NCBI GenBank assembly: GCA_029932715.1
Contig: JAOZPO010000014.1
Location: forward strand, 1-14,796
DNA: 14,796 bases
DNA from: Halobacteria archaeon
GTDB lineage: Archaea > Halobacteriota > Syntropharchaeia > Alkanophagales > Methanospirareceae
Reading direction: 5' to 3'
Positions 1 to 6,488 of this stretch are shown one piece after another (the stretch's first letter is position 1; each line of letters begins with the position of its first letter). Both the position numbers and the translations under genes were made by a program. Below the pieces are notes generated by a model, which was not told the origin of the DNA, searched no databases, and worked only from the letters and a program-made list of their open reading frames with translations.

Positions 1-2
1 CG

Positions 3-128
3 CAGCCTGTAATAAAAATAGGTGAAACGGTGGCTGGGAAGAGGGTGGAGGTTTATGACGGTAAAAGGGAACTGATGAATCTTTCGGTGGATGAATTAAG
101 AACTGCGTGGCGTGGGATGGTATTGTGA
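3..128 (+). CDS. purL: C-terminal fragment, probable FGAM synthase PurL
   Basis: An open frame enters from the left edge and ends at the TGA at 126-128, giving the last 41 residues of a protein. The tail contains an IGE turn followed by a short beta stretch (VEVYDG) and ends in LSVDELRTAWRGMVL. This resembles the AIRS-type C-terminal domain of PurL, where a conserved 'leu-ser-x-glu-glu-leu-x-x-ala-trp' helix closes the protein. PurL is phosphoribosylformylglycinamidine synthase II, a purine biosynthesis enzyme. Other AIRS-fold proteins such as ThiL or HypE have different tails but cannot be fully excluded from so short a piece. The reading frame itself is well supported by codon pattern; the product name is tentative. 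Confidence 0.5.
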   Translation, partial: QPVIKIGETVAGKRVEVYDGKRELMNLSVDELRTAWRGMVL

Positions 129-161
129 ATTAAAGAAGCAAACAAAGGTTTATTTTAGAAT

Positions 162-209
162 GTTTACTATACATTATCTATTGTGAATAATGAATGTATA
201 ATGAAGGGG
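162..209 (+). promoter_or_regulatory. cdhE leader: weak TATA-like element and Shine-Dalgarno
   Basis: The 89-base gap between the purL-like stop and the cdhE start is AT-rich. A weak TATA-like stretch (tttactatac, 164-173) could start a short leader. GAAGGGG at 203-209 is a Shine-Dalgarno-like stretch 8 bases before the ATG at 218 and supports that start. Co-transcription with the upstream gene is also possible. Confidence 0.4.
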
Positions 210-217
210 CATAAGAA

Positions 218-1642
218 ATGAAAATAAGCAGTCCAATGGAGATATGGAAATATCTACCGGGTACGAATTGTGGCAAATGTGGTGAGAAAACGTGCTTAGC
301 TTTTGCTTCGCTGCTGAAAGAGAGGAAGAAGAAATTAGAGGACTGTCCACCTCTTTTTGAGCCGGAATACGCAGATAAAGGTAAGAACTTAGCAGAACTG
401 TTGGCGCCTGAAGTAAGAGAAGTGGAGATAGGAGTAGGTGCGAGAGCGATGAAGATAGGAGGAGAGGACGTCATGTACCGCCATGAACTGACTTTCTTTA
501 ACCGAACAGCGCTTACTTATGACGTTTGGGATACAATGAATAGCGAAGATTTGAGAGAACGGATAGAAAGAATAACGAAGTGGCAGAAGTTCTATGTTGG
601 TACTTTTTTAAATGTAGATGCTATTGCTGTTCGTTCTGTATCAGACGATGCAAGAACGTTTGCAGAATGTGTAAAGGCCATTTCCGCACAGACGGATTTC
701 CCTCTCGTGCTCTGTTCATTCAATGCTAATGTAATAGAAGAGGGCTTAAAAGAAGTTTCAGATAGAAACCCGTTGATATACGCAGCCAACGAGAATAACT
801 GGAAAGACTTTCTGGATATTGCAAAGAGGTACGAGGTCCCGGTTACGTTGTTTTCGCCCGACCTTGATATGCTAAACCGCCTTGCTTTGACTTTCTCCTC
901 CGCTGGCGTGGAAGACCTCGTGCTGGACCCGGGGACGTATCCAACAGGTAAGGGGCTTGAAGAGACTTTCTCACGGTTTGTAAGAATAAGACGTGCGGGG
1001 ATAGAGGAAGGGAATAAAGGAATTGCATATCCTTTGATGTCCGTACCTTTGACCGCATGGATAGACGGTGATGGCGACAAAGCTGAAGATGCCTTGAGTT
1101 CTTCTTACTGGGAAGGGATTATCGCAGACTTGTTCATCATAAAATACGCAGATATAATGATTTTACACTCGATAGAGCCGCATTTGTTGATACCTGAGCG
1201 TACTCTTGTCGCAAATCTATATACAGACCCACGACGTCCGGTAAGCGTAGAGCCAGGCTTGAGGGAAATAGGGAATCCAACGGCTGATGAATCCCCTCTT
1301 TTCGTCACTACCAATTTCGCCTTGACTTATTACACGGTAGAGAGCGACCTCAATTCCAATAAAATTGATTCCTATTTGATGGTTGTGGATACAGAGGGGA
1401 TAGGAGTGGAATCAGCAGTTGCAGGTGGGCAGCTCAATGCCGAGTCCTTTAAAGATACTCTGGAATCATTTGATGTAGAAAGCAAGGTAAAACACAAGAC
1501 AATGGTAATTCCGGGACTTGCTGCGAGGCTTTCAGGGGAGACAGAAGATGTCACGGGATGGACAGTGTTTGTAGGTCCAAGAGACAGTGGTCGGATTCCC
1601 GGCTGGATGGAGAGCAATTGGCCACCGAAAAACGCTCATTGA
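218..1642 (+). CDS. cdhE: Acetyl-CoA decarbonylase/synthase gamma subunit (corrinoid iron-sulfur protein large subunit)
   Basis: This 474-residue protein has the CdhE/AcsC layout and about the normal family length. The N-terminal [4Fe-4S] domain shows Cys18-X2-Cys21-X4-Cys26-X16-Cys43. A TIM-barrel methyl-binding domain follows from about residue 95 to 310. The C-terminal corrinoid-binding domain (about 315-470) has the TTNFALTYYTVESDL stretch and the closing GWTVFVGPRDSGRIPGW segment. In the family, the protein carries the methyl group on a B12 cofactor between tetrahydromethanopterin and the Ni-Fe A-cluster, as part of the Wood-Ljungdahl pathway in the cytoplasm. A GAAGGGG ribosome binding site lies 8 bases upstream of the start. 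The gene stands alone here: its usual partners cdhA, B, C and D are absent, and a tRNA gene converges on it. Confidence 0.92.
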   Translation: MKISSPMEIWKYLPGTNCGKCGEKTCLAFASLLKERKKKLEDCPPLFEPEYADKGKNLAELLAPEVREVEIGVGARAMKIGGEDVMYRHELTFFNRTALTYDVWDTMNSEDLRERIERITKWQKFYVGTFLNVDAIAVRSVSDDARTFAECVKAISAQTDFPLVLCSFNANVIEEGLKEVSDRNPLIYAANENNWKDFLDIAKRYEVPVTLFSPDLDMLNRLALTFSSAGVEDLVLDPGTYPTGKGLEETFSRFVRIRRAGIEEGNKGIAYPLMSVPLTAWIDGDGDKAEDALSSSYWEGIIADLFIIKYADIMILHSIEPHLLIPERTLVANLYTDPRRPVSVEPGLREIGNPTADESPLFVTTNFALTYYTVESDLNSNKIDSYLMVVDTEGIGVESAVAGGQLNAESFKDTLESFDVESKVKHKTMVIPGLAARLSGETEDVTGWTVFVGPRDSGRIPGWMESNWPPKNAH

Positions 1643-1676
1643 CAGTAGCAAAGAAATAATATGCCGTTTCCTTGAT

Positions 1677-1684
1677 AAAAAAAA
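1677..1684 (-). terminator. T8 terminator after tRNA-Pro
   Basis: Eight consecutive T on the minus strand, 19 bases past the tRNA 3' end. A T-run is the usual archaeal intrinsic termination signal. It reads as A8 on the plus strand, so it would not serve cdhE. Confidence 0.5.
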
Positions 1685-1703
1685 TGAAAGAAAGTTTGAT
1701 TAA

Positions 1704-1777
1704 TGGGGCAGCCCAGATTTGAACTGGGGTCCATGGCTCCCAAAGCCACGAGGATAACCTGGCTACCCTACTGCCCC
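1704..1777 (-). tRNA. tRNA-Pro (anticodon TGG)
   Basis: The minus strand folds into a full cloverleaf. The acceptor stem is GGGGCAG with CTGCCCC, followed by discriminator A. The D arm is GGGT/ATCC with a GG-containing loop. The anticodon stem is GTGGC/GCCAT (one G-T pair) around the loop TTTGGGA, placing TGG at positions 34-36. The T arm is CCCAG-TTCAAAT-CTGGG. No intron is present. The CCA end is not encoded (the next bases are TTA), so it must be added by CCA transferase. The gene lies 32 bases downstream of the regulator gene on the same strand and is followed by a T8 run. Confidence 0.95.
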
Positions 1778-1803
1778 TTTGCAAAAATAATAGTTGTGTT
1801 AGG

Positions 1804-1812
1804 TATTTATTA
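1804..1812 (-). promoter_or_regulatory. TATA box for tRNA-Pro
   Basis: TAATAAATA on the minus strand is centred about 31 bases before the mature tRNA 5' end, which fits a start site a few bases upstream of the tRNA. It overlaps the stop codon of the preceding regulator gene. Confidence 0.45.
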
Positions 1813-2337
1813 TTTGGGCTTTTCTCTAACATTCACCCTTACCTTTTTCTTAAGTACAGGAACCAACCGCTTTATCTCTATTTCTTCACCTTTGTCTATC
1901 TTATATTCGTTAATAGGCATGTTTGGGAGCTGCCCATTTACTTCATACACATAAAAACCCTCTTCACTGTCTAAGGTAACAATATACTCCCGGTCTGCTA
2001 CTCGCTTTACCCCTACACCTGCAACCTCCTTCAATGCACACAGCAAGCTTGCTCCTTTCTCTACTTCTATCTCATACTCCTCGCTAAACGTCTCCATTGC
2101 TTCATACAGCTTCTCTCTATTCACCTTCAACACATGTGTCTTACCAAATATCTCTTTCTCCACCACACCTACATTCTCTAATGTTTTTACGTGTTTCGCT
2201 GCAACAGGTACCGAAATGTCCAACGCTTTCGCCAGACCGGATACGTGATATTCACGATGCAGTAAAAGCTTTATCATCTCCATCCGGGTCTTACTACCCA
2301 ACGCTTTAAATATATCCCCTTTCATCTCCGCTGCCAT
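1810..2337 (-). CDS. ArsR-type winged-helix regulator with C-terminal DUF4430-like domain
   Basis: This 175-residue protein starts with an ArsR-like winged helix (about residues 6-80): a 'FKALGSKTRMEMIKLLL' helix, then HVSGLAKALDISVPVAAKHVKTL as the helix-turn-helix, and a wing ending in KTHVLKVNREKL. No metal-binding cysteine motif is seen; the only Cys is residue 100. The C-terminal part (about 88-170) resembles DUF4430, a small beta domain also found in transcobalamin-like proteins. It shows an initial 'SLLCALKEV' helix, FYVYEVNGQLPN, and a YKIDKGEEIEI strand. It may be a ligand-sensing or dimerisation module; this is inference. The ATG at 2337 has no good Shine-Dalgarno but has a TATA box about 23 bases upstream, pointing to a leaderless mRNA. 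A start at Met5 is an alternative. Targets are unknown. Confidence 0.8.
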   Translation of the reverse strand: MAAEMKGDIFKALGSKTRMEMIKLLLHREYHVSGLAKALDISVPVAAKHVKTLENVGVVEKEIFGKTHVLKVNREKLYEAMETFSEEYEIEVEKGASLLCALKEVAGVGVKRVADREYIVTLDSEEGFYVYEVNGQLPNMPINEYKIDKGEEIEIKRLVPVLKKKVRVNVREKPK

Positions 2338-2355
2338 CCGATTACTTATTATTAC

Positions 2356-2364
2356 CTATTTAGA
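2356..2364 (-). promoter_or_regulatory. TATA box for the ArsR-type regulator
   Basis: TCTAAATAG on the minus strand is centred about 23 bases before the ATG. With no ribosome binding site at usual spacing, this suggests a leaderless or near-leaderless transcript. Confidence 0.4.
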
Positions 2365-2414
2365 TTGTAGTTATTATTAATTAAGCATCTATGAAAAGCG
2401 CAAAAAATCAACGA

Positions 2415-3392
2415 TCAAGAAGTTTGTATCTTAATACGGTACAGCTCCGCACCCAAGCGCTTTATATAACTTCTACCTTTTGCCCCTTCTTCCAGGTTAT
2501 CGAGCCACGCTCCTGGAATTGCTGCTTCGCCGTAATAAGCACCGCTTATCGCGCCTGTCATTGCCCCTATGGTATCGGTATCGCCCCCCAAACGTATCGC
2601 ATACATGACAGCATCCTTAAAAGAGTTAGCATGGATAAACGAGTAAATAGCAGTGGGCACGGAATCAAATGCCGCTTCTCCTGTACCCAGTTCTGTGATT
2701 AACTCCGCTTTAGCCGTCTGTTTACCCAAAAGCTGCTCCAGCTTACTTAGCTTCTCTTTGTAGACGTCATTAGTTGTACCGATAGTGCAATATTCCTTTG
2801 CTAAAGCTATGTTTTTAAAAGAAACGTCTTTAACAAATCCTTTCAGACGTGACGGCATATCCGCTTTATGGCCATGCAGCGCAAGAGCGATGGAATACGC
2901 TTGTAGCGCTGCCCCTTCTTTACCGAGCACATGAGAATGCGTGATGTGGCTTGATTTGTAAGCTATTTCCCTCAGCAGTTCTGCATTATCACAATAAAAT
3001 ATGCCCACAGGGGCAATTCGCATCGCAGCACCGTTTCCATAAGAGCCTTCACCACCAAATATCTGCTTTGATGCCTCTCTCCAACTCTCTCCCGCGTGTA
3101 TCCTTCCTAACACCTCTTTAGACCCGGGACCATATCTCCGCGTCGCATCGTAATTCAGGATAAATCTCAGCGCCATATCCGCTCCATTGAAGCCCCTGTT
3201 CGCGATTAGCGATTCTGCAACCCCTATCATCATCTCCGTATCGTCCGTGTAGCGCCCCGCTTTCATCTCCCCCTCACCATATACCGCCTTCACCTTCTCC
3301 ATGCTATATCCCTCTACGGGTGCACCTAAGGCGTCCCCTATCGCGCTACCTAACAATGCACCCGTGAATTTGGCTTTCAGATCCGTGTTCAT
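2415..3392 (-). CDS. ADP-ribosylglycohydrolase family protein (DraG-like)
   Basis: This 325-residue protein is a complete ADP-ribosylglycohydrolase of normal length. The family's metal-binding signatures are in place: GDALG at 19-23, TDDTEM at 49-54 (the Thr-Asp-Asp that binds metal), GNGAAMR at 119-125, HSH at 152-154, and GGDTDTIGAMTG at 269-280 carrying the second Asp/Thr cluster. Family members remove ADP-ribose from proteins, nucleic acids or small molecules in a Mg-dependent reaction. The actual substrate here is unknown: no nitrogenase or ADP-ribosyltransferase gene is nearby, so a DraG-type nitrogenase role is not supported. An in-frame TAG lies three codons upstream of the ATG and GDALG is close to it, so this start is the only reasonable one. 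The promoter looks leaderless, with a palindrome over the start codon. Confidence 0.9.
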   Translation of the reverse strand: MNTDLKAKFTGALLGSAIGDALGAPVEGYSMEKVKAVYGEGEMKAGRYTDDTEMMIGVAESLIANRGFNGADMALRFILNYDATRRYGPGSKEVLGRIHAGESWREASKQIFGGEGSYGNGAAMRIAPVGIFYCDNAELLREIAYKSSHITHSHVLGKEGAALQAYSIALALHGHKADMPSRLKGFVKDVSFKNIALAKEYCTIGTTNDVYKEKLSKLEQLLGKQTAKAELITELGTGEAAFDSVPTAIYSFIHANSFKDAVMYAIRLGGDTDTIGAMTGAISGAYYGEAAIPGAWLDNLEEGAKGRSYIKRLGAELYRIKIQTS

Positions 3393-3405
3393 GTATAGCT
3401 ATACA
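3392..3405. promoter_or_regulatory. 14-bp perfect palindrome at the ADP-ribosylglycohydrolase start codon
   Basis: TGTATAGCTATACA is a perfect 14-base palindrome. Its left base is part of the start codon and it fills the space where a Shine-Dalgarno would be. It could be an operator close to the transcription start. The function is unproven. Confidence 0.4.
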
Positions 3406-3412
3406 ACAAATG

Positions 3413-3420
3413 AATTTATG
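3413..3420 (-). promoter_or_regulatory. TATA box for ADP-ribosylglycohydrolase
   Basis: CATAAATT on the minus strand is centred about 24 bases before the ATG at 3392, which would place the transcription start at or next to the start codon. Together with the missing Shine-Dalgarno this suggests a leaderless mRNA. Confidence 0.45.
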
Positions 3421-3501
3421 TGCTCATCTCCCTCTTTTCTCTCCTGTAAGTTCTTGAAATTATGTTGTCATACACCATCCACGGTTGTAATAGTACCGGC
3501 A

Positions 3502-3512
3502 TCTATATATAA
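3502..3512 (+). promoter_or_regulatory. TATA box upstream of the leader ORF and TFB gene
   Basis: TCTATATATAA on the plus strand. A start 25-30 bases downstream would fall near 3533-3537, just before the small ORF at 3543. This leaves an RNA leader of roughly 145 bases before the TFB start. Confidence 0.5.
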
Positions 3513-3542
3513 CAGTTAAGATATATGTTGCTTCAGGTGATT

Positions 3543-3644
3543 ATGATGAAGGGCATCCTCGCGATATCGCTAACAGGAGGGAAGGAAGGAGAGCTATGGC
3601 AGTTAGTGAGTAAGAGATTGCTATCTCCTTTTGTAGTTTCATAG
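3543..3644 (+). CDS. Possible 33-residue leader peptide upstream of TFB
   Basis: A short frame with a double ATG (3543 and 3546) encodes 33 residues beginning MMKGILAISLTGGKEGELW and ends at TAG 3642-3644. AGGTGAT at 3535-3541 is a strong Shine-Dalgarno match, close to the first ATG and better spaced for the second. The TATA box at about 3507 would start RNA just upstream. The TFB start follows 36 bases after the stop. I recognise no family. It could be a regulatory uORF, a small protein, or chance. Support is the initiation signals and the position, not similarity. Confidence 0.4.
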   Translation: MMKGILAISLTGGKEGELWQLVSKRLLSPFVVS

Positions 3645-3663
3645 CGCGTGGGTGCGTATTTTT

Positions 3664-3670
3664 GGAGGGG
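3664..3670 (+). promoter_or_regulatory. Shine-Dalgarno fixing the TFB start
   Basis: GGAGGGG ends 10 bases before the ATG at 3681. The alternative in-frame ATG at 3648 lies upstream of this site, so the later ATG is preferred. Confidence 0.65.
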
Positions 3671-3680
3671 ATTAATAATA

Positions 3681-4598
3681 ATGACAGCAGGAACGAAGAG
3701 TTGTCCGGAATGCGGATCGAAGAATGTGGTATCAGATTCCAAGCATGCGGAACTTTACTGTGCCGATTGTGGTATAGTAATAGACGAGAATATCGTAGAT
3801 ATGGGACCCGAATGGCGTGCATTTGATGCAGAACAAGCATCTAAGAGGATAAGAACGGGTCCAGGCATGAGTTATCGGATACATGACAAAGGCTTGAGCA
3901 CGCCCTCGCCCTCTCTGCCACCGGGAATAAAGCGAGTTCGATGGGTGAACATGGATAGCAATGAGAAGACGCTTGCATTTGCACTCGTTGAGATAGATAG
4001 AATGGCTTGTGCACTGAAACTGCCGGCTAATATCAGGGAGGCTACTTCTGTGTTATACCGGAGGGCAGCGAAGGATAAGCTGATAAAAGGGCGAAGTATA
4101 GAAGAGTTAGTTTCTGCAATGCTGTACATAGTTTGCAGGCAATATGGAGTTCCAAGAACGCTGAAGGAGATTGCAAAAATCTCAAGAAGTCCGTTAAAGA
4201 AGATAAGGAGAGCATATATATTCCTGTTACGGAAAATAGGGATAAAGCTCGCACCGGCTGACCCCGCGCTGTTTATACCTCGATTCTGCTCCGAGCTCGG
4301 ATTGAGCCCCGTGACACGAGAGCGAGCAATTGAGATACTGAGTGAGGATAAAGGGATAGAAGCAACCCGGGGATGGGGGCCGATAGGAACGGCGGCGGCG
4401 GCAATATACATCGCGGCAATTGTAGGCGGTGAGTATCGAACAGAGAGGGAAATAGCAAAGATTATGGGTACCACTGAGATTACAATCAGGAATCGGTACA
4501 AAGATTTGGAGAAGAGATTAGCGATAAAAGTAGACGCAGTTCCCGCATATCCCCCTCATCAGGACAAGGGGGATGTTTTTGTGATGGACACATTCTAA
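3681..4598 (+). CDS. tfb: Transcription factor B (TFB), divergent B-linker
   Basis: With the start at 3681 the protein has 305 residues, the usual TFB size. An N-terminal zinc ribbon has Cys8-X2-Cys11 and Cys27-X2-Cys30. The B-reader region (MGPEWRAFD ... RTGPGMSYRIHDKGLST) follows. Two cyclin-like repeats (about 90-180 and 185-280) come next, the second with the BRE-recognition helix EREIAKIMGTTEITIRNRY. TFB binds TBP at the promoter and recruits RNA polymerase. The segment between GLST and the first cyclin repeat (PSPSLPPGIKRVRWVNM...) is about 12 residues shorter than in typical TFBs and lacks the usual RLRKWQxR helix. A polar tail of about 20 residues follows the second repeat. It may be a paralogue that acts beside a canonical TFB elsewhere in the genome. 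Upstream are a TATA box and a possible leader ORF. Confidence 0.9.
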   Translation: MTAGTKSCPECGSKNVVSDSKHAELYCADCGIVIDENIVDMGPEWRAFDAEQASKRIRTGPGMSYRIHDKGLSTPSPSLPPGIKRVRWVNMDSNEKTLAFALVEIDRMACALKLPANIREATSVLYRRAAKDKLIKGRSIEELVSAMLYIVCRQYGVPRTLKEIAKISRSPLKKIRRAYIFLLRKIGIKLAPADPALFIPRFCSELGLSPVTRERAIEILSEDKGIEATRGWGPIGTAAAAIYIAAIVGGEYRTEREIAKIMGTTEITIRNRYKDLEKRLAIKVDAVPAYPPHQDKGDVFVMDTF

Positions 4599-4609
4599 AT
4601 TTTCAATTG

Positions 4610-4619
4610 CTTTATTTAA
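4610..4619 (+). promoter_or_regulatory. TATA box for SRP RNA
   Basis: The AT-rich stretch ctttatttaa is centred about 27 bases before the first paired base of the 7S RNA, the expected archaeal spacing. It begins only 12 bases after the TFB stop codon. Confidence 0.7.
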
Positions 4620-4641
4620 TCCACGATTTATTATAGTAATT

Positions 4642-4956
4642 GTGCGGGCTAGCCTGGAGGGTTCGACGTCCTTTGTCACTCGAAATCGCCGATATGCGAG
4701 AGGCGAAGCTTGAGTAAGGCACTGTAGCTGTTAGTTTCAGCTTGGAGTCCAACGAAGAAGCATCGTCCTGCGGGGTTGACGGTAGTATGGTGCCAAGCCG
4801 GAGGGTTTGTTGCCATGCCTTTGCTATGGATACCGGTTTAGGCCCGGAAGGGAGCAGACTTACCGTAGACGGTTGGCGCTCGTAGGGTAGCGATGTGGAG
4901 GAAGACTTTGAGGGCCTGACTGACGGTGAAAGTGTCGAACGAGAGCGCGCCCGCAC
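4642..4956 (+). ncRNA. ffs: Archaeal signal recognition particle 7S RNA
   Basis: A 315-base RNA closed by an eight-base-pair end stem (GTGCGGGC at 4642-4649 with GCCCGCAC at 4949-4956). Helix 8 carries the hallmark SRP54-binding loop: GGCCC, GGAA tetraloop at 4846-4849, GGGAGCAG. Helix 6, the SRP19 site, is AAGCC-GGAG-GGTTT with its tetraloop at 4800-4803. The length matches archaeal SRP RNAs (roughly 300-320 bases). The RNA forms the scaffold for SRP19 and SRP54 and targets ribosomes making membrane and secreted proteins to the Sec translocon. It has its own TATA box at about -27 and a T8 terminator. Open frames on the opposite strand here are artefacts of the structured RNA. Confidence 0.96.
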
Positions 4957-4960
4957 AAAT

Positions 4961-4969
4961 CTTTTTTTT
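4961..4969 (+). terminator. T8 terminator of SRP RNA
   Basis: A C followed by eight T lies 5 bases past the closing stem of the 7S RNA, a typical archaeal T-run terminator. Confidence 0.7.
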
Positions 4970-5019
4970 AACTGCTTTACCAAACATATCTTCTATCAAC
5001 ATTGTGAACGGTAGAGGAT

Positions 5020-6465
5020 ATGGACAAAGAGGTAGTATTCGGTAGTATTGGGGCAATCCTGAAGTATTTAGGTATTTTAATGGTAGTTCCCCTTTGCGCG
5101 GGGCTCTGGTATGGCAAGGAGATATTATCGCTATTTATTATTAAGACATGGATAGTCCCACTTGTAATTACCATTGCTTTCGGATTGTTTTTCGAGTGGA
5201 TAGGGACAAAAGGGGTGATATTGAGGCGTGAGGGTTTCGCAATTGTCGCTCTGGGCTGGCTATCAGTAGCCATCTTCGGCTCGCTGCCGTTCATATTCTC
5301 CGCTACTCTCAGTCCTGTTGATGCCTTCTTCGAGTCTATGTCAGGGTTCACGACCACGGGCTCCACAGTAATGCAGGATTTAGAGCATGTTGACCGGAGC
5401 ATATTACTGTGGCGGAGTTTAACGCAATGGATTGGTGGTATGGGTGTTATTTTGCTCTTTATTGCTATCTTACCTACTTTTGGCATTTCCGGCAGTCAGT
5501 TATTTGATCGTGAGTTCCCGGGACCAAGCCCGGAGCGGATACGACCGCGAGTCCAGAGGACGGCGAGAATGCTCTGGTCCATTTACCTTGTATTGACAGG
5601 AGCGGAAGTTATTGCACTTCTCTATGCAGCGAAACTACCATTGTATGATTCTGTGTGCACTGCTTTTACTACTATGCCCACCGGTGGCTTCTCACCACAT
5701 GCAGAAAATATCGCAGGGTACATGAACCCAGTAGCAGAGTTGATCATAGCGGTGTTCATGTTTCTCGCGGGCATGAATTTCATTCTGCACTACTCTCTGA
5801 TTCGAGACCCCAGGCGAGTAATAGCAAACAAGGAATTTCAGGTCTACTGCACATTTACCCTGATAGCTATTCTTGTGATAGCGGGGGATTTATACATACA
5901 TCATTTCGGTTCTTTACTGATAGCATTTCGTTACGGTGGATTCCAGGCGGTTTCTATCATGACCACCACAGGATTCACAACCGCTAATTTTGACACCTGG
6001 AGCCATTTATCAAAGACAGTTCTATTTGCACTGATGTTCATTGGCGGATGCGGTGGTTCAACAGGAGGCAGTATAAAAGTCATCCGGGTATACGTTCTGC
6101 TAAAGTATAGCGTGCAAAGGATTCGTCAAATCTTATATCCACATGCTATATTTGTGTTGAAGACGGGCAAGAAGCCGATATCCGATGATATTTTGCAAGG
6201 TATTATCGCTTTCTTTATCGCTTATATCCTGATATTTGTACTGTGCTCCATTTTTATGACTGCAATGGGGTTAGATATAATCAGTGCAGCTTCATCAGTC
6301 GCGGCAACACTTGGTAACGTTGGACCCGGCTTGGGACTTGTATCTCTCGATTACGCAGGGATTCCGGTTGTGGGAAAGCTAATGCTATCTTTTTGTATGT
6401 GGGCCGGGAGGTTAGAGCTATTTACGGTTCTGGTGCTGCTAACACCTGCGTTCTGGCGGGCGTAA
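5020..6465 (+). CDS. trkH: TrkH-family potassium uptake channel subunit
   Basis: This 481-residue membrane protein has about ten to twelve hydrophobic segments and the four TrkH/Ktr pore loops. Filter 1 is TTTGS (111-115), filter 2 TGGFS (221-225), filter 3 TTTGFT (315-320) and filter 4 LGNVGPG (431-437). GGCGGSTGGSIKVIR at 342-356 is the conserved segment associated with the gating loop. The protein imports K+ across the cytoplasmic membrane and is normally gated by a soluble nucleotide-binding TrkA/KtrA ring. No trkA is next to it in this window. The ATG at 5020 has a poorly spaced AGAGG just upstream, but no later start keeps the first membrane helix. It starts 50 bases after the SRP RNA terminator and ends 23 bases before the convergent secretion operon. 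Confidence 0.93.
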   Translation: MDKEVVFGSIGAILKYLGILMVVPLCAGLWYGKEILSLFIIKTWIVPLVITIAFGLFFEWIGTKGVILRREGFAIVALGWLSVAIFGSLPFIFSATLSPVDAFFESMSGFTTTGSTVMQDLEHVDRSILLWRSLTQWIGGMGVILLFIAILPTFGISGSQLFDREFPGPSPERIRPRVQRTARMLWSIYLVLTGAEVIALLYAAKLPLYDSVCTAFTTMPTGGFSPHAENIAGYMNPVAELIIAVFMFLAGMNFILHYSLIRDPRRVIANKEFQVYCTFTLIAILVIAGDLYIHHFGSLLIAFRYGGFQAVSIMTTTGFTTANFDTWSHLSKTVLFALMFIGGCGGSTGGSIKVIRVYVLLKYSVQRIRQILYPHAIFVLKTGKKPISDDILQGIIAFFIAYILIFVLCSIFMTAMGLDIISAASSVAATLGNVGPGLGLVSLDYAGIPVVGKLMLSFCMWAGRLELFTVLVLLTPAFWRA

Positions 6466-6488
6466 GCTGCTCATTTACGCTGTGTGCT

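Noticed and set aside
169..199. ATACATT / AATGTAT inverted repeat in the cdhE leader
   Set aside because: Only seven AT-dominated pairs with a 17-base spacer; expected by chance in such DNA.
592..1080. 162-codon minus-strand frame inside cdhE
   Set aside because: It is antisense to the conserved TIM-barrel part of CdhE, with no recognisable product.
3648..3680. Earlier TFB start at 3648
   Set aside because: It precedes the GGAGGGG ribosome binding site and adds 11 residues not typical of TFB.
3872..4501. 209-codon minus-strand frame opposite TFB
   Set aside because: It is a shadow of the TFB gene. The plus strand has clear zinc ribbon and cyclin repeats; the minus frame shows no family features.
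4612..5056. Minus-strand frames of 123 and 72 codons over the SRP RNA
   Set aside because: The region is a structured RNA with its own promoter and terminator; the frames arise by chance.
4977..5486. 169-codon minus-strand frame opposite the trkH start
   Set aside because: It lies antisense to the clear TrkH N-terminus, and its composition is typical of a shadow frame.
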